Below are positions 1 through 10,596 of a stretch of 61,441 bases of DNA, piece after piece; the stretch's first letter is position 1; every line of letters starts with the position of its first letter. The notes beneath the pieces are model-generated. The model was not told the DNA's origin. It saw only the letters and a program-made list of their open reading frames with translations, and made no database searches. The DNA comes from Sphingomonadales bacterium BRH_c42 (GTDB taxonomy: Bacteria > Pseudomonadota > Alphaproteobacteria > Sphingomonadales > Sphingomonadaceae): the NCBI GenBank assembly GCA_001516125.1, contig LOEX01000076.1:1-61441 (forward strand), in the 5' to 3' direction. Position numbers and translations under genes: made by a program.

Positions 1-1755
<1,755 letters not shown>

Positions 1756-1763
1756 TTATCCAC

Positions 1764-1919
1764 AGGGTGAGTCCCCCAAGCCCGGGCGTCAAGCACAAAT
1801 TCTGGGGCAATATGGTTAACGGCGCGTTAGTGACGAAGAACGAAAAGAGTCCGTCACAAGATGTTGAGTCTCAATCGATTCAACAGACTCGACATGATGG
1901 GGTGTTGCTGCAAGGACTC
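1764..1919 (-). promoter_or_regulatory. ccrM control region: CtrA-like box and six GANTC sites
   Basis: GANTC occurs at 1769-1773, 1847-1851, 1866-1870, 1877-1881, 1886-1890 and 1915-1919. Positions 1816-1830 read TTAA-N7-TTAG on the plus strand; on the minus strand this is CTAA-N7-TTAACCAT, close to the CtrA consensus. A TTGACG hexamer at 1787-1792 on the minus strand could be the -35; the matching -10 (CACCCT) is weak, and GANTC 1769-1773 lies in the spacer between them. In Caulobacter, CtrA activates ccrM and GANTC methylation in the leader represses it; applying that here is inference. Confidence 0.7.
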
Positions 1920-1941
1920 GCACCCGCGCAATTCTCGCGGC

Positions 1942-2565
1942 TCAGATCAGCAGTGCCTGTGCAACCGGCGCGAAGCTGCGGCGATGGAGCGGGCAAGGCC
2001 CATGAATGCGCAGCGCCTCCATGTGCTCCGCCGTGCCATAGCCCATGTTGCGGTCCCAGCCATATTGCGGATGGTGTGCCGCAGCCTCGATCATCCTCCG
2101 GTCGCGCCACTCCTTGGCGACGATCGACGCCGCCGAGATCGCCGGTTCGCTGGCATCGCCGCCCACGATTGCGCGCGCGGGCCAGCGCCAACCATCGCAG
2201 CGGCCCGCAGGCGTCATGTTCCCGTCGATCAGCACAATCTGCGGCGCCCTGCCCGATTTGCCGCAAAGATCGGCCACCGCGCGGGTCATCGCCAGCATTG
2301 TCGCCGCGAAGATATTGATCCGGTCGATCTCGTGAACGTCGGCGATTCCAACGCCCCACATGCAGGTGGCGCGTATCGCTTCGTCGAGCACGGCGCGGCG
2401 TTTGGCGGAAATTCGCTTGGAATCATCGACGCCCTGCGGATAGTCTGCGCCCAGAACCACCGCCGCTGCCACCACCGGCCCGGCCAGCGGCCCGCGGCCC
2501 GCTTCATCGACTCCGATTACAACGGGGTGATCCGAACATATCTCTTTGGGAGTTTCCACCGCCAT
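1942..2565 (-). CDS. rnhB: Ribonuclease HII
   Basis: 207 aa, cytosolic nuclease that removes ribonucleotides and RNA from RNA:DNA hybrids. The signature [16 protein letters not shown] is at about residues 16-31, with acidic DEAGRG at 20-25 and DDSK at 47-50; LIDGN and the [16 protein letters not shown] segment follow. I chose ATG 2565 (MAVETPKE) because it starts just before the conserved core; an upstream extension would overlap the divergent lipoprotein gene. The start codon shares the four bases CATG with the ATG of the divergent gene. rnhB next to ccrM is the usual alphaproteobacterial order. Confidence 0.95.
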   Translation of the reverse strand: MAVETPKEICSDHPVVIGVDEAGRGPLAGPVVAAAVVLGADYPQGVDDSKRISAKRRAVLDEAIRATCMWGVGIADVHEIDRINIFAATMLAMTRAVADLCGKSGRAPQIVLIDGNMTPAGRCDGWRWPARAIVGGDASEPAISAASIVAKEWRDRRMIEAAAHHPQYGWDRNMGYGTAEHMEALRIHGPCPLHRRSFAPVAQALLI

Positions 2566-3709
2566 GCCCAGCTTCACCAAATCAGCGCTCAACCTATCCC
2601 TTGTCCCGCTCATGCTCGCAAGCTGCGGGGCGACGACGGATGTGGAAAGCAGCGACGCCGCAATCGCCGTCGAGGAGCGCGGCACATTCGACGAGCCGTG
2701 GGCTGCGGCGTTCGTTCCCGGCACGCAGGTGCTGGTCGTGACCGAAAAGGCCGGTCAGTTGCGCGGCTTTGACACGGCGAGCGGTCGCCGTTTCGACATT
2801 GCAGGCGCGCCGCAGGTCGATTTCGGCGGACAGGGAGGGCTCGGCGATGTGGCCTTTCTGGCCAGCGAAAGCGACAATGCCATCGGCAGGCGAACCATCT
2901 ATCTGAGCTGGGCCGAAGCTGGTGAAGACGGAACGCGCGGGGCTGCGGTCGGCAAGGGCACGCTGGTGTGCGGTGCCGCACTCGACTGCGCGGTGAGCGG
3001 CCTTGCTGTGATCTGGCGGCAGACACCAAAGGTGACGGGCCGCGGCCATTACTCGCATCGGCTGACCTTTTCTCCCGATGGGCAATACCTGTTCGTCACC
3101 AGCGGCGAGCGGCAGAAGTTCGATCCCGCGCAGGATACCTCGAACACTCTGGGCACGATCGTCCGCCTCAACCTCGACGGCACGCCGGCGGAAGGCAATC
3201 CCCTTGCCGACGCGGGATCGCCGACCGACCAGATCTGGTCATACGGCCACCGCAATATGTTGGGCATCGGCTGGGACGCGCAGGGCCGCCTGTGGGAAGT
3301 CGAACACGGCCCCGATGGCGGCGACGAGTTCAATCTGGTCAAGCCGGGGCAGAACTATGGCTGGCCGGTGGTTTCCAATGGCAGTCACTATGACGGCAAG
3401 CCCATTCCCGATCACATCACCAGGCCTGAATTCGCTGCGCCCGCGGTCAGTTGGACCCCGGTTATCGCCCCGGGCGGGATGATCTTCTATCGCGGCGACC
3501 TGTTTGCGGGCTGGAAGGGCGATGCGCTGATTGCGGGCCTGGGCGCACAAGGGCTGGTGCAGGTCAGGATCGAGGGCGATAGCGCGCGCGAAGTGGCGCG
3601 GCACGATCTCGGCAACCGTATCCGCGCCGTAATCGAGGCTCCGGACGGCGCGATCTGGGTGCTCGAGGATGGCCCGGGCGGTCGATTGCTCCGCCTGACA
3701 CCAGGCTAA
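2564..3709 (+). CDS. PQQ-dependent aldose/sorbosone dehydrogenase-like lipoprotein
   Basis: 381 aa. The N-terminus is a lipoprotein signal with lipobox LASC (Cys at residue 21), so the protein should be exported and lipid anchored. The rest is a beta-propeller of the soluble glucose/sorbosone dehydrogenase family (YliI/Asd type), with segments such as [26 protein letters not shown] and [11 protein letters not shown] that resemble the PQQ and calcium site. Relatives oxidise aldose sugars in the periplasm; substrate and cofactor use are inferred from the family. ATG 2564 is preceded by GGGAG about 12 nt upstream and lies within the rnhB start codon on the other strand. Confidence 0.9.
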   Translation: MPSFTKSALNLSLVPLMLASCGATTDVESSDAAIAVEERGTFDEPWAAAFVPGTQVLVVTEKAGQLRGFDTASGRRFDIAGAPQVDFGGQGGLGDVAFLASESDNAIGRRTIYLSWAEAGEDGTRGAAVGKGTLVCGAALDCAVSGLAVIWRQTPKVTGRGHYSHRLTFSPDGQYLFVTSGERQKFDPAQDTSNTLGTIVRLNLDGTPAEGNPLADAGSPTDQIWSYGHRNMLGIGWDAQGRLWEVEHGPDGGDEFNLVKPGQNYGWPVVSNGSHYDGKPIPDHITRPEFAAPAVSWTPVIAPGGMIFYRGDLFAGWKGDALIAGLGAQGLVQVRIEGDSAREVARHDLGNRIRAVIEAPDGAIWVLEDGPGGRLLRLTPG

Positions 3710-3758
3710 GCGATTTTGCATCGACAGGATGTGCAGGCGCCCCTAAGCGCGCTCGCCT

Positions 3759-4298
3759 ATGGCGAGCCTCATCCCCCTGGCGAATGTCGAACCGGCGTTG
3801 ATCGAGCAATTGCTCGACCGCGCTTTCGGGCCTGACCGCTTCACGCGCACCGCCTACCGCATCCGTGAGAGCACCGATTGGCTGGAAGGGCTGAGCTTTG
3901 CAGCGCTCGACGAGGACGAACTTCTGGTCGGCACGATCCAGACCTGGCCTGTCGCCCTGACCGATCCTGACGGCCGCCGCCACCCGCTGCTGATGGTGGG
4001 GCCAGTCGCGGTCATACCCGAGGCTCAGGGCCAGGGTTATGGCAAGGCGCTGATGCTGGCGGTGCTTGACGCAATCGAGCGGGCCGAGCCGCGTTCGGCC
4101 ATCCTGCCGCAGGTGATGATCGGCGATCCCGAATACTATGGCCGCTTCTTCGGCTTCAGCGCCAGCCACACCGGCGGCTGGCAGTGCCCCGGCCCCAACG
4201 ATCCCACGCGGCTGTTGCTGCGCTATGGCAATCCAGCAATCCTGCCCACCTCTGGAATGCTTGGCCCGTGGGTGCAGAACTTGGCGGATCGTCCCTGA
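3759..4298 (+). CDS. GNAT-family N-acetyltransferase
   Basis: 179 aa, cytosolic. The acetyl-CoA binding segment reads VGPVAVIPEAQGQGYGKALM (about residues 80-100), the canonical R/Q-x-x-G-x-G/A loop in the form QGQGYG, followed by the alpha-helix of motif A. Family members transfer acetyl groups to amines; the substrate cannot be told from sequence. The C-terminus (FFGFSASHTGGW) resembles the YhbS-like branch. It begins a plus-strand run with DUF1285, Nudix and CCA transferase genes; DUF1285 starts 20 bp downstream. Confidence 0.88.
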   Translation: MASLIPLANVEPALIEQLLDRAFGPDRFTRTAYRIRESTDWLEGLSFAALDEDELLVGTIQTWPVALTDPDGRRHPLLMVGPVAVIPEAQGQGYGKALMLAVLDAIERAEPRSAILPQVMIGDPEYYGRFFGFSASHTGGWQCPGPNDPTRLLLRYGNPAILPTSGMLGPWVQNLADRP

Positions 4299-4318
4299 TC
4301 TGGCATCGAGCGCTTGCC

Positions 4319-4867
4319 ATGCCCTTCGAACCGCCTCCCTATCTGTCTGAACTGACGCTGGAACAGATCGCCGGGGAAGTTGCCGCGCGCAAACTTCCGC
4401 CGCTCGAAAACTGGAATCCTGAGCGCGAGGGCGAAAGTCAGATGCGCATTGCCGCTGATGGGCGCTGGTTTCACGAAGGCTCACCGATCAAACGCGAGGC
4501 GATGGTCCGCGCCTTTTCCACGCTCCTCAGCCGCGACGCGGAGGGGCGGCACTGGCTGGTCACCCCTACTGAACGGCTGGAAATCGAGGTCGAGGATGCG
4601 GCCTTCATCGCCACCGATGCGGCGCAAAAGGACGGCAATCTGGCCTTTCGCCTCAATACCGATGAACTGGTTATCGCCGGACCGGAGCATCGCCTGCGCG
4701 CTGCGGGAAGCGTGAACGCACCCGCGCTGTACCTCCACGTCAGGCGCGGATGCGAGGCGCGGCTCAACCGCAGCACATGGCAGCAATTGGCGGAAATCGC
4801 GCTGGCGCAGGGCGATGGCGGCTTTGTAGAAAGCGGGGGAACGCGGTTTTCCCTCCTGCCGCAATGA
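4319..4867 (+). CDS. DUF1285 family protein
   Basis: 182 aa, cytosolic, no signal peptide. It matches DUF1285 by its conserved segments GRWFHEGSPIKREAMVRAFSTLL and WLVTPTERLEIEVEDAAF. The family has no settled biochemical function. ATG 4319 was chosen because the family similarity begins there (MPFEPPPYLSEL) and an earlier start would run through the GNAT gene. Its stop overlaps the next start as ATGA, so it is likely translated together with the Nudix hydrolase. Confidence 0.88.
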   Translation: MPFEPPPYLSELTLEQIAGEVAARKLPPLENWNPEREGESQMRIAADGRWFHEGSPIKREAMVRAFSTLLSRDAEGRHWLVTPTERLEIEVEDAAFIATDAAQKDGNLAFRLNTDELVIAGPEHRLRAAGSVNAPALYLHVRRGCEARLNRSTWQQLAEIALAQGDGGFVESGGTRFSLLPQ

Positions 4868-5472
4868 GCGCTCTGTTCGATCGCCTCGCAGCCTCGCTGG
4901 TCGAAGGCCACCGCCGGGAAATTCCCGATTTGCTGAGCGATGCACGTTTCGCCGATGCGGACCGCACCGCACAGGCTGCGGTTCTGATCGCGATAACCGA
5001 CCGGCCGCAGCCCGGATTGATCCTGACGCAGCGCCCACAGGGGATGCGCGATCATCCCGGTCAGGTCGCGTTTCCAGGCGGCAAGCTGAATCCGGGCGAG
5101 GATGCGGTAACGGCCGCGCTGCGTGAAGCACACGAGGAACTGTCGCTCGATCCGCAGAACGTGCGCGTGATCGGCGCCACCGATCGTTACCATACCGGCA
5201 CCGGCTTCGACATTACGCCAATTGTTGCGGTGGTCCCGCCCGATCTCGACCTGACGCCAGACCCGCGCGAGGTGGAGGCATGGTTCGAGGCCCCGCTGTC
5301 GCTGCTGCTGCGGAGCGAGAACTGGCAGGAGCAAGAGGTTTTCTGGCGCGGAAACACGCGCAAATATCTCGAATTGCATTATAAGGGCTTCCGGATCTGG
5401 GGCGTGACCGCGGCGATCATCGCCAACCTTTCGCGCCGGATAGGGACCGAGGGGCAGATCGATGAGCGCTGA
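4864..5472 (+). CDS. Nudix hydrolase, CoA pyrophosphatase (NudL) type
   Basis: 202 aa. The Nudix box runs from residue 72 to 94 (GGKLNPGED...REAHEEL) with the metal-binding REAHEEL. The LSL after it replaces the usual xGU ending. The segment LILTQRPQGMRDHPGQVAFPGG just upstream is characteristic of the NudL/UPF0035 group, which cleaves CoA to 4'-phosphopantetheine and 3',5'-ADP. It is coupled to DUF1285 upstream (ATGA) and overlaps the CCA transferase start by 11 bp. Confidence 0.9.
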   Translation: MSALFDRLAASLVEGHRREIPDLLSDARFADADRTAQAAVLIAITDRPQPGLILTQRPQGMRDHPGQVAFPGGKLNPGEDAVTAALREAHEELSLDPQNVRVIGATDRYHTGTGFDITPIVAVVPPDLDLTPDPREVEAWFEAPLSLLLRSENWQEQEVFWRGNTRKYLELHYKGFRIWGVTAAIIANLSRRIGTEGQIDER

Positions 5473-6655
5473 CCTGCACAATGCCGAATGGACCGGGCGA
5501 TCCGGGCTGGCGGCACTGGCACGCGCGCTGGGGCCTGAAAACATTCGCTGGGTCGGCGGTGCCATTCGCGACAGTCTGTTGGGCCTGCCGGTGAACGATA
5601 TCGATTGCGCCACCCGGCTGCTGCCCGATGCGGTGATAGACCGCTGCCGGGCTGCGGGCATCCGCACCGTCCCTACCGGGATCGACCACGGAACCGTTAC
5701 TGCCATCCTGAAGGACGGTCCGGTCGAAGTGACCACGTTGCGGCGCGACGTTTCGACCGATGGCCGCCGGGCGACGATCGCCTTTTCGGACAACTGGCAC
5801 GATGATGCCGCGCGCCGCGATTTCACCATCAACGCGCTCTACGCCCATCCTGAAACACTGGAAATTTCGGACTATTTCGGCGGACTGGACGATTTGCGCA
5901 ATCGGCGCGTGCGCTTCATCGGCGATGCCCACCAGCGCATCCGCGAGGATCACTTGCGGATTCTGCGCTATTTCCGCTTTCAGGCGCGCTTCGGCGCAGA
6001 ACCGGACGAGGAGGCCGAACGCGCCTGCGCGGAGCTCGCCGCGACGCTCAAGGGCCTCAGCCGGGAACGGGTGGCGATGGAGCTTCTGGGATTGCTCAAT
6101 CTGCCAGACCCATTGAAGACGCTGCGACAAATGAAGTCGCTGGGGGTATTGGGCGTGGTCCTGCCCGAGGCCTGCAAACCGGGCCTGGCAGCGCTCGAAC
6201 GGCTGCTGGAATGCGAACTCACCGCCGGAGTAGCGCCAGAGCCGATCCGGCGTCTGGCCGCACTGTTACCGCCGCATGAGGAAACTGCCGAGGCGGTAGC
6301 GGCACGGTTGCGCCTTTCGCGCGGCCAACGGGCAAAGCTGATCAGCCTGGCAGGGCGTGAGCCCGGCGATATCGAGTCCCCGAAGGCGCTGGCCTATTGC
6401 GAAGGCATCGGCAACGCCGTCGACCGAATTTTGCTCCAGCAGGGGGATGTGACGGTGTTGAGCGGTTGGGAGATTCCGCAATTCCCGCTCAAGGGCGGTC
6501 AGATCATTGCCCACGGCGTCGCTGCCGGGCCCCGCGTTGCCAGCCTGCTGCGACAAATCGAGCAAAACTGGATAGATGAAGGCTTTCCCGACTCCGGCCG
6601 CGTTAACCAACTGCTCGATGAAGCTCTTGCGCGCGAAAATCCGCCAAGCGCATAG
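5462..6655 (+). CDS. CCA tRNA nucleotidyltransferase / poly(A) polymerase family
   Basis: 397 aa, class II nucleotidyltransferase. The head domain shows GGAIRD (32-37) and the metal-binding DID (46-48), then the RRDFTINAL motif and the RNA-binding helical domain (EDHLRILRYFRFQARF). Its likely job is adding or repairing the 3' CCA of tRNAs; poly(A) polymerase activity cannot be excluded from sequence alone. ATG 5462 lies inside the Nudix gene, which indicates coupling. Nudix followed by CCA transferase is a familiar alphaproteobacterial pairing. Confidence 0.92.
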   Translation: MSADLHNAEWTGRSGLAALARALGPENIRWVGGAIRDSLLGLPVNDIDCATRLLPDAVIDRCRAAGIRTVPTGIDHGTVTAILKDGPVEVTTLRRDVSTDGRRATIAFSDNWHDDAARRDFTINALYAHPETLEISDYFGGLDDLRNRRVRFIGDAHQRIREDHLRILRYFRFQARFGAEPDEEAERACAELAATLKGLSRERVAMELLGLLNLPDPLKTLRQMKSLGVLGVVLPEACKPGLAALERLLECELTAGVAPEPIRRLAALLPPHEETAEAVAARLRLSRGQRAKLISLAGREPGDIESPKALAYCEGIGNAVDRILLQQGDVTVLSGWEIPQFPLKGGQIIAHGVAAGPRVASLLRQIEQNWIDEGFPDSGRVNQLLDEALARENPPSA

Positions 6656-6699
6656 CCAGAACGGTGCGGCGTCAATTTCCGCCGAAAGGTTGATCGGTG

Positions 6700-6755
6700 G
6701 CCCAAAATATGGTTTAGGGCCGCCGACCTTTCGCGGCCCTAAACCATATTTGGGC
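6700..6755. repeat. Long near-perfect hairpin downstream of the CCA transferase
   Basis: The left arm at 6700-6723 and right arm at 6733-6755 are reverse complements except for one extra A in the left arm; the loop is 9 nt. No T tract follows, so it is not a classic intrinsic terminator. It could block readthrough between the CCA transferase and the next gene, or be a small palindromic mobile element. I see no second copy in this window. Confidence 0.8.
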
Positions 6756-6875
6756 CGCGTTTCCGCTCCGGAATCTGGTCCAAATCGCCCTGGCATTGCT
6801 CAGGGTTTCAGCCCCTCCCGGCGTTCCTTGACCGCTTGCTGGTCTTGCCGGTTAATGAATCGAATTTGGAGAGAA

Positions 6876-7391
6876 ATGATGAATTTTGCAAAGCTCGCCG
6901 TCATGGCCGCCGCGATCGCGGCGACCCCGATTGCAGCAAACGCCGCCGGCCCCGCAGCTGGTGCGACAGTCTATGGCCCGCAGGGCAACCCGGTTGGCAC
7001 GATAGAAAGCGTTGCCGATGGCCATGTGGTTCTCGACACCGGCAAGCACAAGGTTCCGCTGGGCGTCGAATCGTTCGGCGAAAGCGAAGCCGGCCCCACG
7101 ATTACCGTGACCAAAGAACAGCTCGATGCCCTGATGGATCAGCAGATCGCCGCTGCCAACGCGCAGCGCGACGCCGCACTGGTTGTCGGTGCCGCAGTTG
7201 TCAGCGCGGACGCTCAGCCAGCCGGAACGGTCAAGGAAATCGACGCCGACGCAGACGCTGTGGTGGTTGAACGCGATTCCGGACTCGTCACGCTCAAGCG
7301 CGAACATTTCGCGGTTGACGGCAACGGCGCGCTGATGGCGCTGTTCACGCTGGAGCAGATCGACGGCGCAACGGTCAGCACTGGCGGATAA
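6876..7391 (+). CDS. Exported protein of unknown function
   Basis: 171 aa. A signal peptide (hydrophobic stretch AKLAVMAAAIAATPIAANA) is followed by a small soluble, Ala- and Asp-rich protein with two similar halves: VYGPQGNPVGTIESVADGHVVLDTG and VVSADAQPAGTVKEIDADADAVV. Each half looks like a short PRC-barrel-like strand pair, so a role in surface or periplasmic binding is possible, but I do not recognise a family. GGAG precedes two adjacent ATGs (6876 and 6879); either could be used. A good intrinsic terminator follows. Confidence 0.8.
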   Translation: MMNFAKLAVMAAAIAATPIAANAAGPAAGATVYGPQGNPVGTIESVADGHVVLDTGKHKVPLGVESFGESEAGPTITVTKEQLDALMDQQIAAANAQRDAALVVGAAVVSADAQPAGTVKEIDADADAVVVERDSGLVTLKREHFAVDGNGALMALFTLEQIDGATVSTGG

Positions 7392-7414
7392 GCGCAGCGT
7401 CAACTTCAACGAGA

Positions 7415-7450
7415 GGGCCGCTGGTACAGATACCGGCGGCCCTTTTGTTT
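7415..7450 (+). terminator. Rho-independent terminator
   Basis: An 11-bp stem (GGGCCGCTGGT paired with ACCGGCGGCCC, one G-U pair) with loop ACAGAT is followed by TTTTGTTT. It ends the gene upstream and lies in the convergent gap before the parC stop. Confidence 0.88.
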
Positions 7451-7455
7451 GCCCA

Positions 7456-7493
7456 CCCCCTGCAATCAGAACCGCCCCCTGCGATCAGAACCG
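7456..7493. repeat. Tandem 19-bp duplication spanning the parC stop codon
   Basis: Positions 7456-7474 and 7475-7493 are the same 19 bases with one A/G difference. The inner copy contains the parC stop (7485-7487) and last sense codons; the outer copy repeats that end just downstream of the gene. Confidence 0.85.
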
Positions 7494-9776
7494 GTTGTCC
7501 TTGGGGAAACCCTGCGGCGGCAGGCGGCCGGCGGCACCGCGCGCGACCTTCCACTGCCAGATATCGGTTTCGGTGCGGGTGCGCTCACCCTTGCCGCCCA
7601 TCTGCCAGCTTAGCCCCTCAGCCAAAGTAAATGTCCGCGCGTCCGACAGGCCGCCATCGCGGTAGCGTTGCAGCGTGACCCCCTGCCCGCGGCTCATCAC
7701 CGGCACCTCCTCGAGGTTGAAGACGACGAGCTTGCGGTTGTCGCCCACCGCCGCGACGTGATCGTGCCCGGTATCGACCTCGCGCACGACGATCAGGCGC
7801 GCGGCGTCCTTCAGATTGACGACCTGTTTGCCCTTGCGCGTTTCGGCGAGCAGCTCGGCGGTTTGCGCGATGAAGCCCTTGCCGTTCGTCGCGGCGAGCA
7901 GCAGCCTGCCGTCGGGCCGGTGCACCATCAGGCCGACAATCCGCGTTTCCGCCTCGAGATCGATCATCGACTGCACCGGCTCACCAAAGCCGCGCGCTCC
8001 GGGCAACTTGTCGGCACCCAGCGTATAGAACCGGCCATTCTCCGCCGCGAGTAACAGCTTGTCGGTCGTCTGGGCGTGGAGAATGAAGGCGAGATCATCG
8101 CCTTCCTTGTACTTGAATTCCTGATCGAGCGGCATGTGCCCCCTCGCCGCACGGATCCAGCCCTTTTTCGAGAGGACCACCGTCACCGGTTCCTTCTCGA
8201 TCATCGCGTCCATGGTGAATTCGACCGCGGGCGCGGCTTCCTCGATCCGCGTGCGGCGGCGGCCCAGCCTGGTATCCTCGCCATATTCCCTGCGCAGGGC
8301 ATTGAGATCGCGCTTCAATCGCGTGCGCTGGCGCGCCGGGCTCTCGAGCAGTTTCTCAAGCTCGTCCTGCTCCTTGAGAAGTTCGTCCTTCTCCTGCCGC
8401 AGCTGCATTTCTTCGAGCTTGCGCAGGCTTCGCAGCCGCATGTTGAGGATCGCTTCGGCCTGCCGGTCGGTCAGGCCGAACTCGGCCATCATCACCGGCT
8501 TCGGCTCGTCCTCGCCGCGAATGATTGCGATCACCCGGTCGAGATTGAGGAAGGCGATGATATAGCCTTCGACCAGTTCCAGCCGCCGGGCAATCTGGTC
8601 AAGCCGGTGCTGGCTGCGCCGCTGGAGAATATCGATCTGGCTGTGGACCCAGTTCTGAAGCAATTCCTTCAGCCCCATGACCAGCGGCGCCCGGCTGGCA
8701 TCGAGCACGTTGAGGTTGAGGCCGAAACGGGTTTCGAGATCGGTCAGGCGGAACAGCGATTCCTTGAGCAGATCGGGATCGACATTGCGGCTGCGCGGGA
8801 CCAGCACGATGCGGATCTGCGTATCGGACTCGTCGCGCACATCCTCCAGAATGGGTAACTTCCGGTCGGCGATGGCCTGCGCAATCTGCTCGATCAGCTT
8901 GCCCTTGGGCACCTGATAGGGAATTTCCGATATGACCAGTTGCCACTGGCCGCTACCCAGCCGCTCGATCCCGGCCTGCCGGTCGGCCTCGTCCTTCGCC
9001 TCGGCGGCATGGAACACGCCGCGCACGCGGAACGATCCGCGCCCTGTTGCATAGGCATCGGAAATTGTCCGGGCGCTGTCGATGATGTGGCCGCCAGTGG
9101 CGAAATCCGGCCCGCGGAACAGCTCCATCAACCGTTCGTGCTCGACATAGGGATTGTCGATCAGCTCCAGCGTCGCATCGATGATCTCGGCAACGTTGTG
9201 GCTGGGGATATTGGTCGCCATGCCCACCGCGATCCCGCTCGATCCATTGGCCAGCAGGTTGGGGAACAGGCCGGGGAAGATTTCGGGCTCTTCCTCCTCG
9301 CCGTTGTAGGTCGGAATGAAATCGACCGTGCCTTCGTCCAGCCCCTGCATCAGGAGCAGCGCGGTACGGGTCATCCGCGCTTCGGTATAGCGGTAGGCCG
9401 CGGCATTATCGCCGTCGATATTGCCGAAATTGCCTTGCCCCTCGACCAGCGGATAGCGCAGCGCAAAGTCCTGCGCGAGGCGGACCATCGCGTCATAGAC
9501 CGAGGCATCGCCGTGCGGGTGATACTTGCCGATCACATCGCCCACCACGCGCGCGCTCTTCTTGAAGGCGCTCGACGGATCGAGCTTCAACTGCCGCATC
9601 GCCCACAGCAGGCGGCGGTGGACCGGCTTCAACCCGTCGCGCAGATCGGGCAGCGAGCGCGCGGTGATCGTCGAGAGCGCATAGACGAGGTAACGCTCCT
9701 CCAGCGCGGAATCGAACGGCGCATCGACAATTGCATCGAACGGATCGGGAGTGGTCATTTCAACAGTATCGGCCAT
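7485..9776 (-). CDS. parC: DNA topoisomerase IV subunit A
   Basis: 763 aa. The breakage-reunion domain carries the active-site tyrosine in RYTEARMT (Tyr130) and the quinolone region [10 protein letters not shown] (86-95). A coiled tower region and a C-terminal beta-pinwheel follow. Length, the [19 protein letters not shown] start and absence of a GyrA box favour ParC over GyrA. With ParE it unlinks replicated chromosomes. The residue matching E. coli ParC Ser80 is Ala91, a state also seen in naturally less quinolone-sensitive gyrases. parE is not in the window. Confidence 0.94.
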   Translation of the reverse strand: MADTVEMTTPDPFDAIVDAPFDSALEERYLVYALSTITARSLPDLRDGLKPVHRRLLWAMRQLKLDPSSAFKKSARVVGDVIGKYHPHGDASVYDAMVRLAQDFALRYPLVEGQGNFGNIDGDNAAAYRYTEARMTRTALLLMQGLDEGTVDFIPTYNGEEEEPEIFPGLFPNLLANGSSGIAVGMATNIPSHNVAEIIDATLELIDNPYVEHERLMELFRGPDFATGGHIIDSARTISDAYATGRGSFRVRGVFHAAEAKDEADRQAGIERLGSGQWQLVISEIPYQVPKGKLIEQIAQAIADRKLPILEDVRDESDTQIRIVLVPRSRNVDPDLLKESLFRLTDLETRFGLNLNVLDASRAPLVMGLKELLQNWVHSQIDILQRRSQHRLDQIARRLELVEGYIIAFLNLDRVIAIIRGEDEPKPVMMAEFGLTDRQAEAILNMRLRSLRKLEEMQLRQEKDELLKEQDELEKLLESPARQRTRLKRDLNALRREYGEDTRLGRRRTRIEEAAPAVEFTMDAMIEKEPVTVVLSKKGWIRAARGHMPLDQEFKYKEGDDLAFILHAQTTDKLLLAAENGRFYTLGADKLPGARGFGEPVQSMIDLEAETRIVGLMVHRPDGRLLLAATNGKGFIAQTAELLAETRKGKQVVNLKDAARLIVVREVDTGHDHVAAVGDNRKLVVFNLEEVPVMSRGQGVTLQRYRDGGLSDARTFTLAEGLSWQMGGKGERTRTETDIWQWKVARGAAGRLPPQGFPKDNRF

Positions 9777-9868
9777 CCGGGGCGCTTAGCAATGCACGCC
9801 GCGCTAGGGGAGAGGCGTTTCCACAGGAACGGCGAAATGTCGGGCGCTGCGCGGAAAAGATACGCTAT

Positions 9869-10105
9869 TCAATATCCGCCAGGCGGGTCGCTTGCCGGGA
9901 AACTCTCGTCCAGGTTCTCGTCAATTTCGGTCCATTCACCTTGGGGTGGATCGCGCATTGCCTGGGGACCTGCATCCCGAATTTCGGTGTAGTAGTCGTG
10001 GGGTTGTCCATCGGCATAGGCAGCGTTCGCAGCGCGATCCTTTGGCTTCAGCAGTTTGTAACCGACAAAGCCCAATAGGCCGAGACCGAGCATTTGACGG
10101 ATCAT
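9869..10105 (-). CDS. Small single-helix membrane protein with DESFPASDPP tail
   Basis: 78 aa. One hydrophobic segment near the N-terminus (MLGLGLLGFVGYKLL) is followed by a charged linker and a C-terminal LDESFPASDPP motif. That motif ends many short alphaproteobacterial proteins of unknown function. Start ATG 10105 has a strong GGAGGT 7 nt upstream. It stands alone between parC and the ferredoxin gene, all on the minus strand. Confidence 0.78.
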   Translation of the reverse strand: MIRQMLGLGLLGFVGYKLLKPKDRAANAAYADGQPHDYYTEIRDAGPQAMRDPPQGEWTEIDENLDESFPASDPPGGY

Positions 10106-10260
10106 GGTTGACCTCCACTCATCCAATTTCCGCAGCGAGCCAATGCAGTGAACCAATCCAATCTGCATGCGTGCGGATGGCCGTCCGGCCAGTTTACCAG
10201 TGTACCTTGCAAGAGGGCGAGTGTCATGAGGGGCTTTCCGACGATATTTCAGGACTCCCC

Positions 10261-10596
10261 TCACATCCGCCGCATGTCATGCGCCTGCGATGGGACGGTA
10301 ACGCTCATCCCGTCGAGTTCCTCGCTCAGCACGATCTGGCACGAAAGGCGGCTGGTCCGGCAGGCTCCGGCGGCGAAATCGAGCATGTCCTCCTCTTCCT
10401 CGCAGGCGGCGGGCAGGCGATCGAACCATTCGGGCGCGACGATCACATGGCACGTCGAACAGGCCATCTGCCCCTCGCATGTCCCCTCGATCGGCAGGCC
10501 CAGCGCCTGACCGAGCGCGAGCAGCGACTGGCCGGTTTCGCCCGTGCCTTCGGCCTCGTCTCCGTTGGAGGTGATGAATTTCACCGTCACGCTCAC
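10261..10596 (-). CDS. fdx: 2Fe-2S ferredoxin, adrenodoxin/Fdx type
   Basis: 111 aa, soluble electron carrier. Cluster ligands are Cys40, Cys46, Cys49 (CEGQMACSTC) and Cys86 (RLSCQI), the adrenodoxin/ISC ferredoxin spacing. The start is GTG 10596, overlapping the desulfurase stop as GTGA. Its place as third cistron after two cysteine desulfurases suggests it supplies electrons for iron-sulfur cluster assembly. No iscU, iscA or hscBA lies nearby. The product could also serve a P450 or another oxygenase, but context argues against that. Confidence 0.92.
   Translation of the reverse strand: MSVTVKFITSNGDEAEGTGETGQSLLALGQALGLPIEGTCEGQMACSTCHVIVAPEWFDRLPAACEEEEDMLDFAAGACRTSRLSCQIVLSEELDGMSVTVPSQAHDMRRM

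Noticed and set aside
6576-6875. N-terminal extension of the exported protein through the hairpin
   Set aside because: It would place 100 residues before a clear signal peptide; the ribosome site is directly before 6876.
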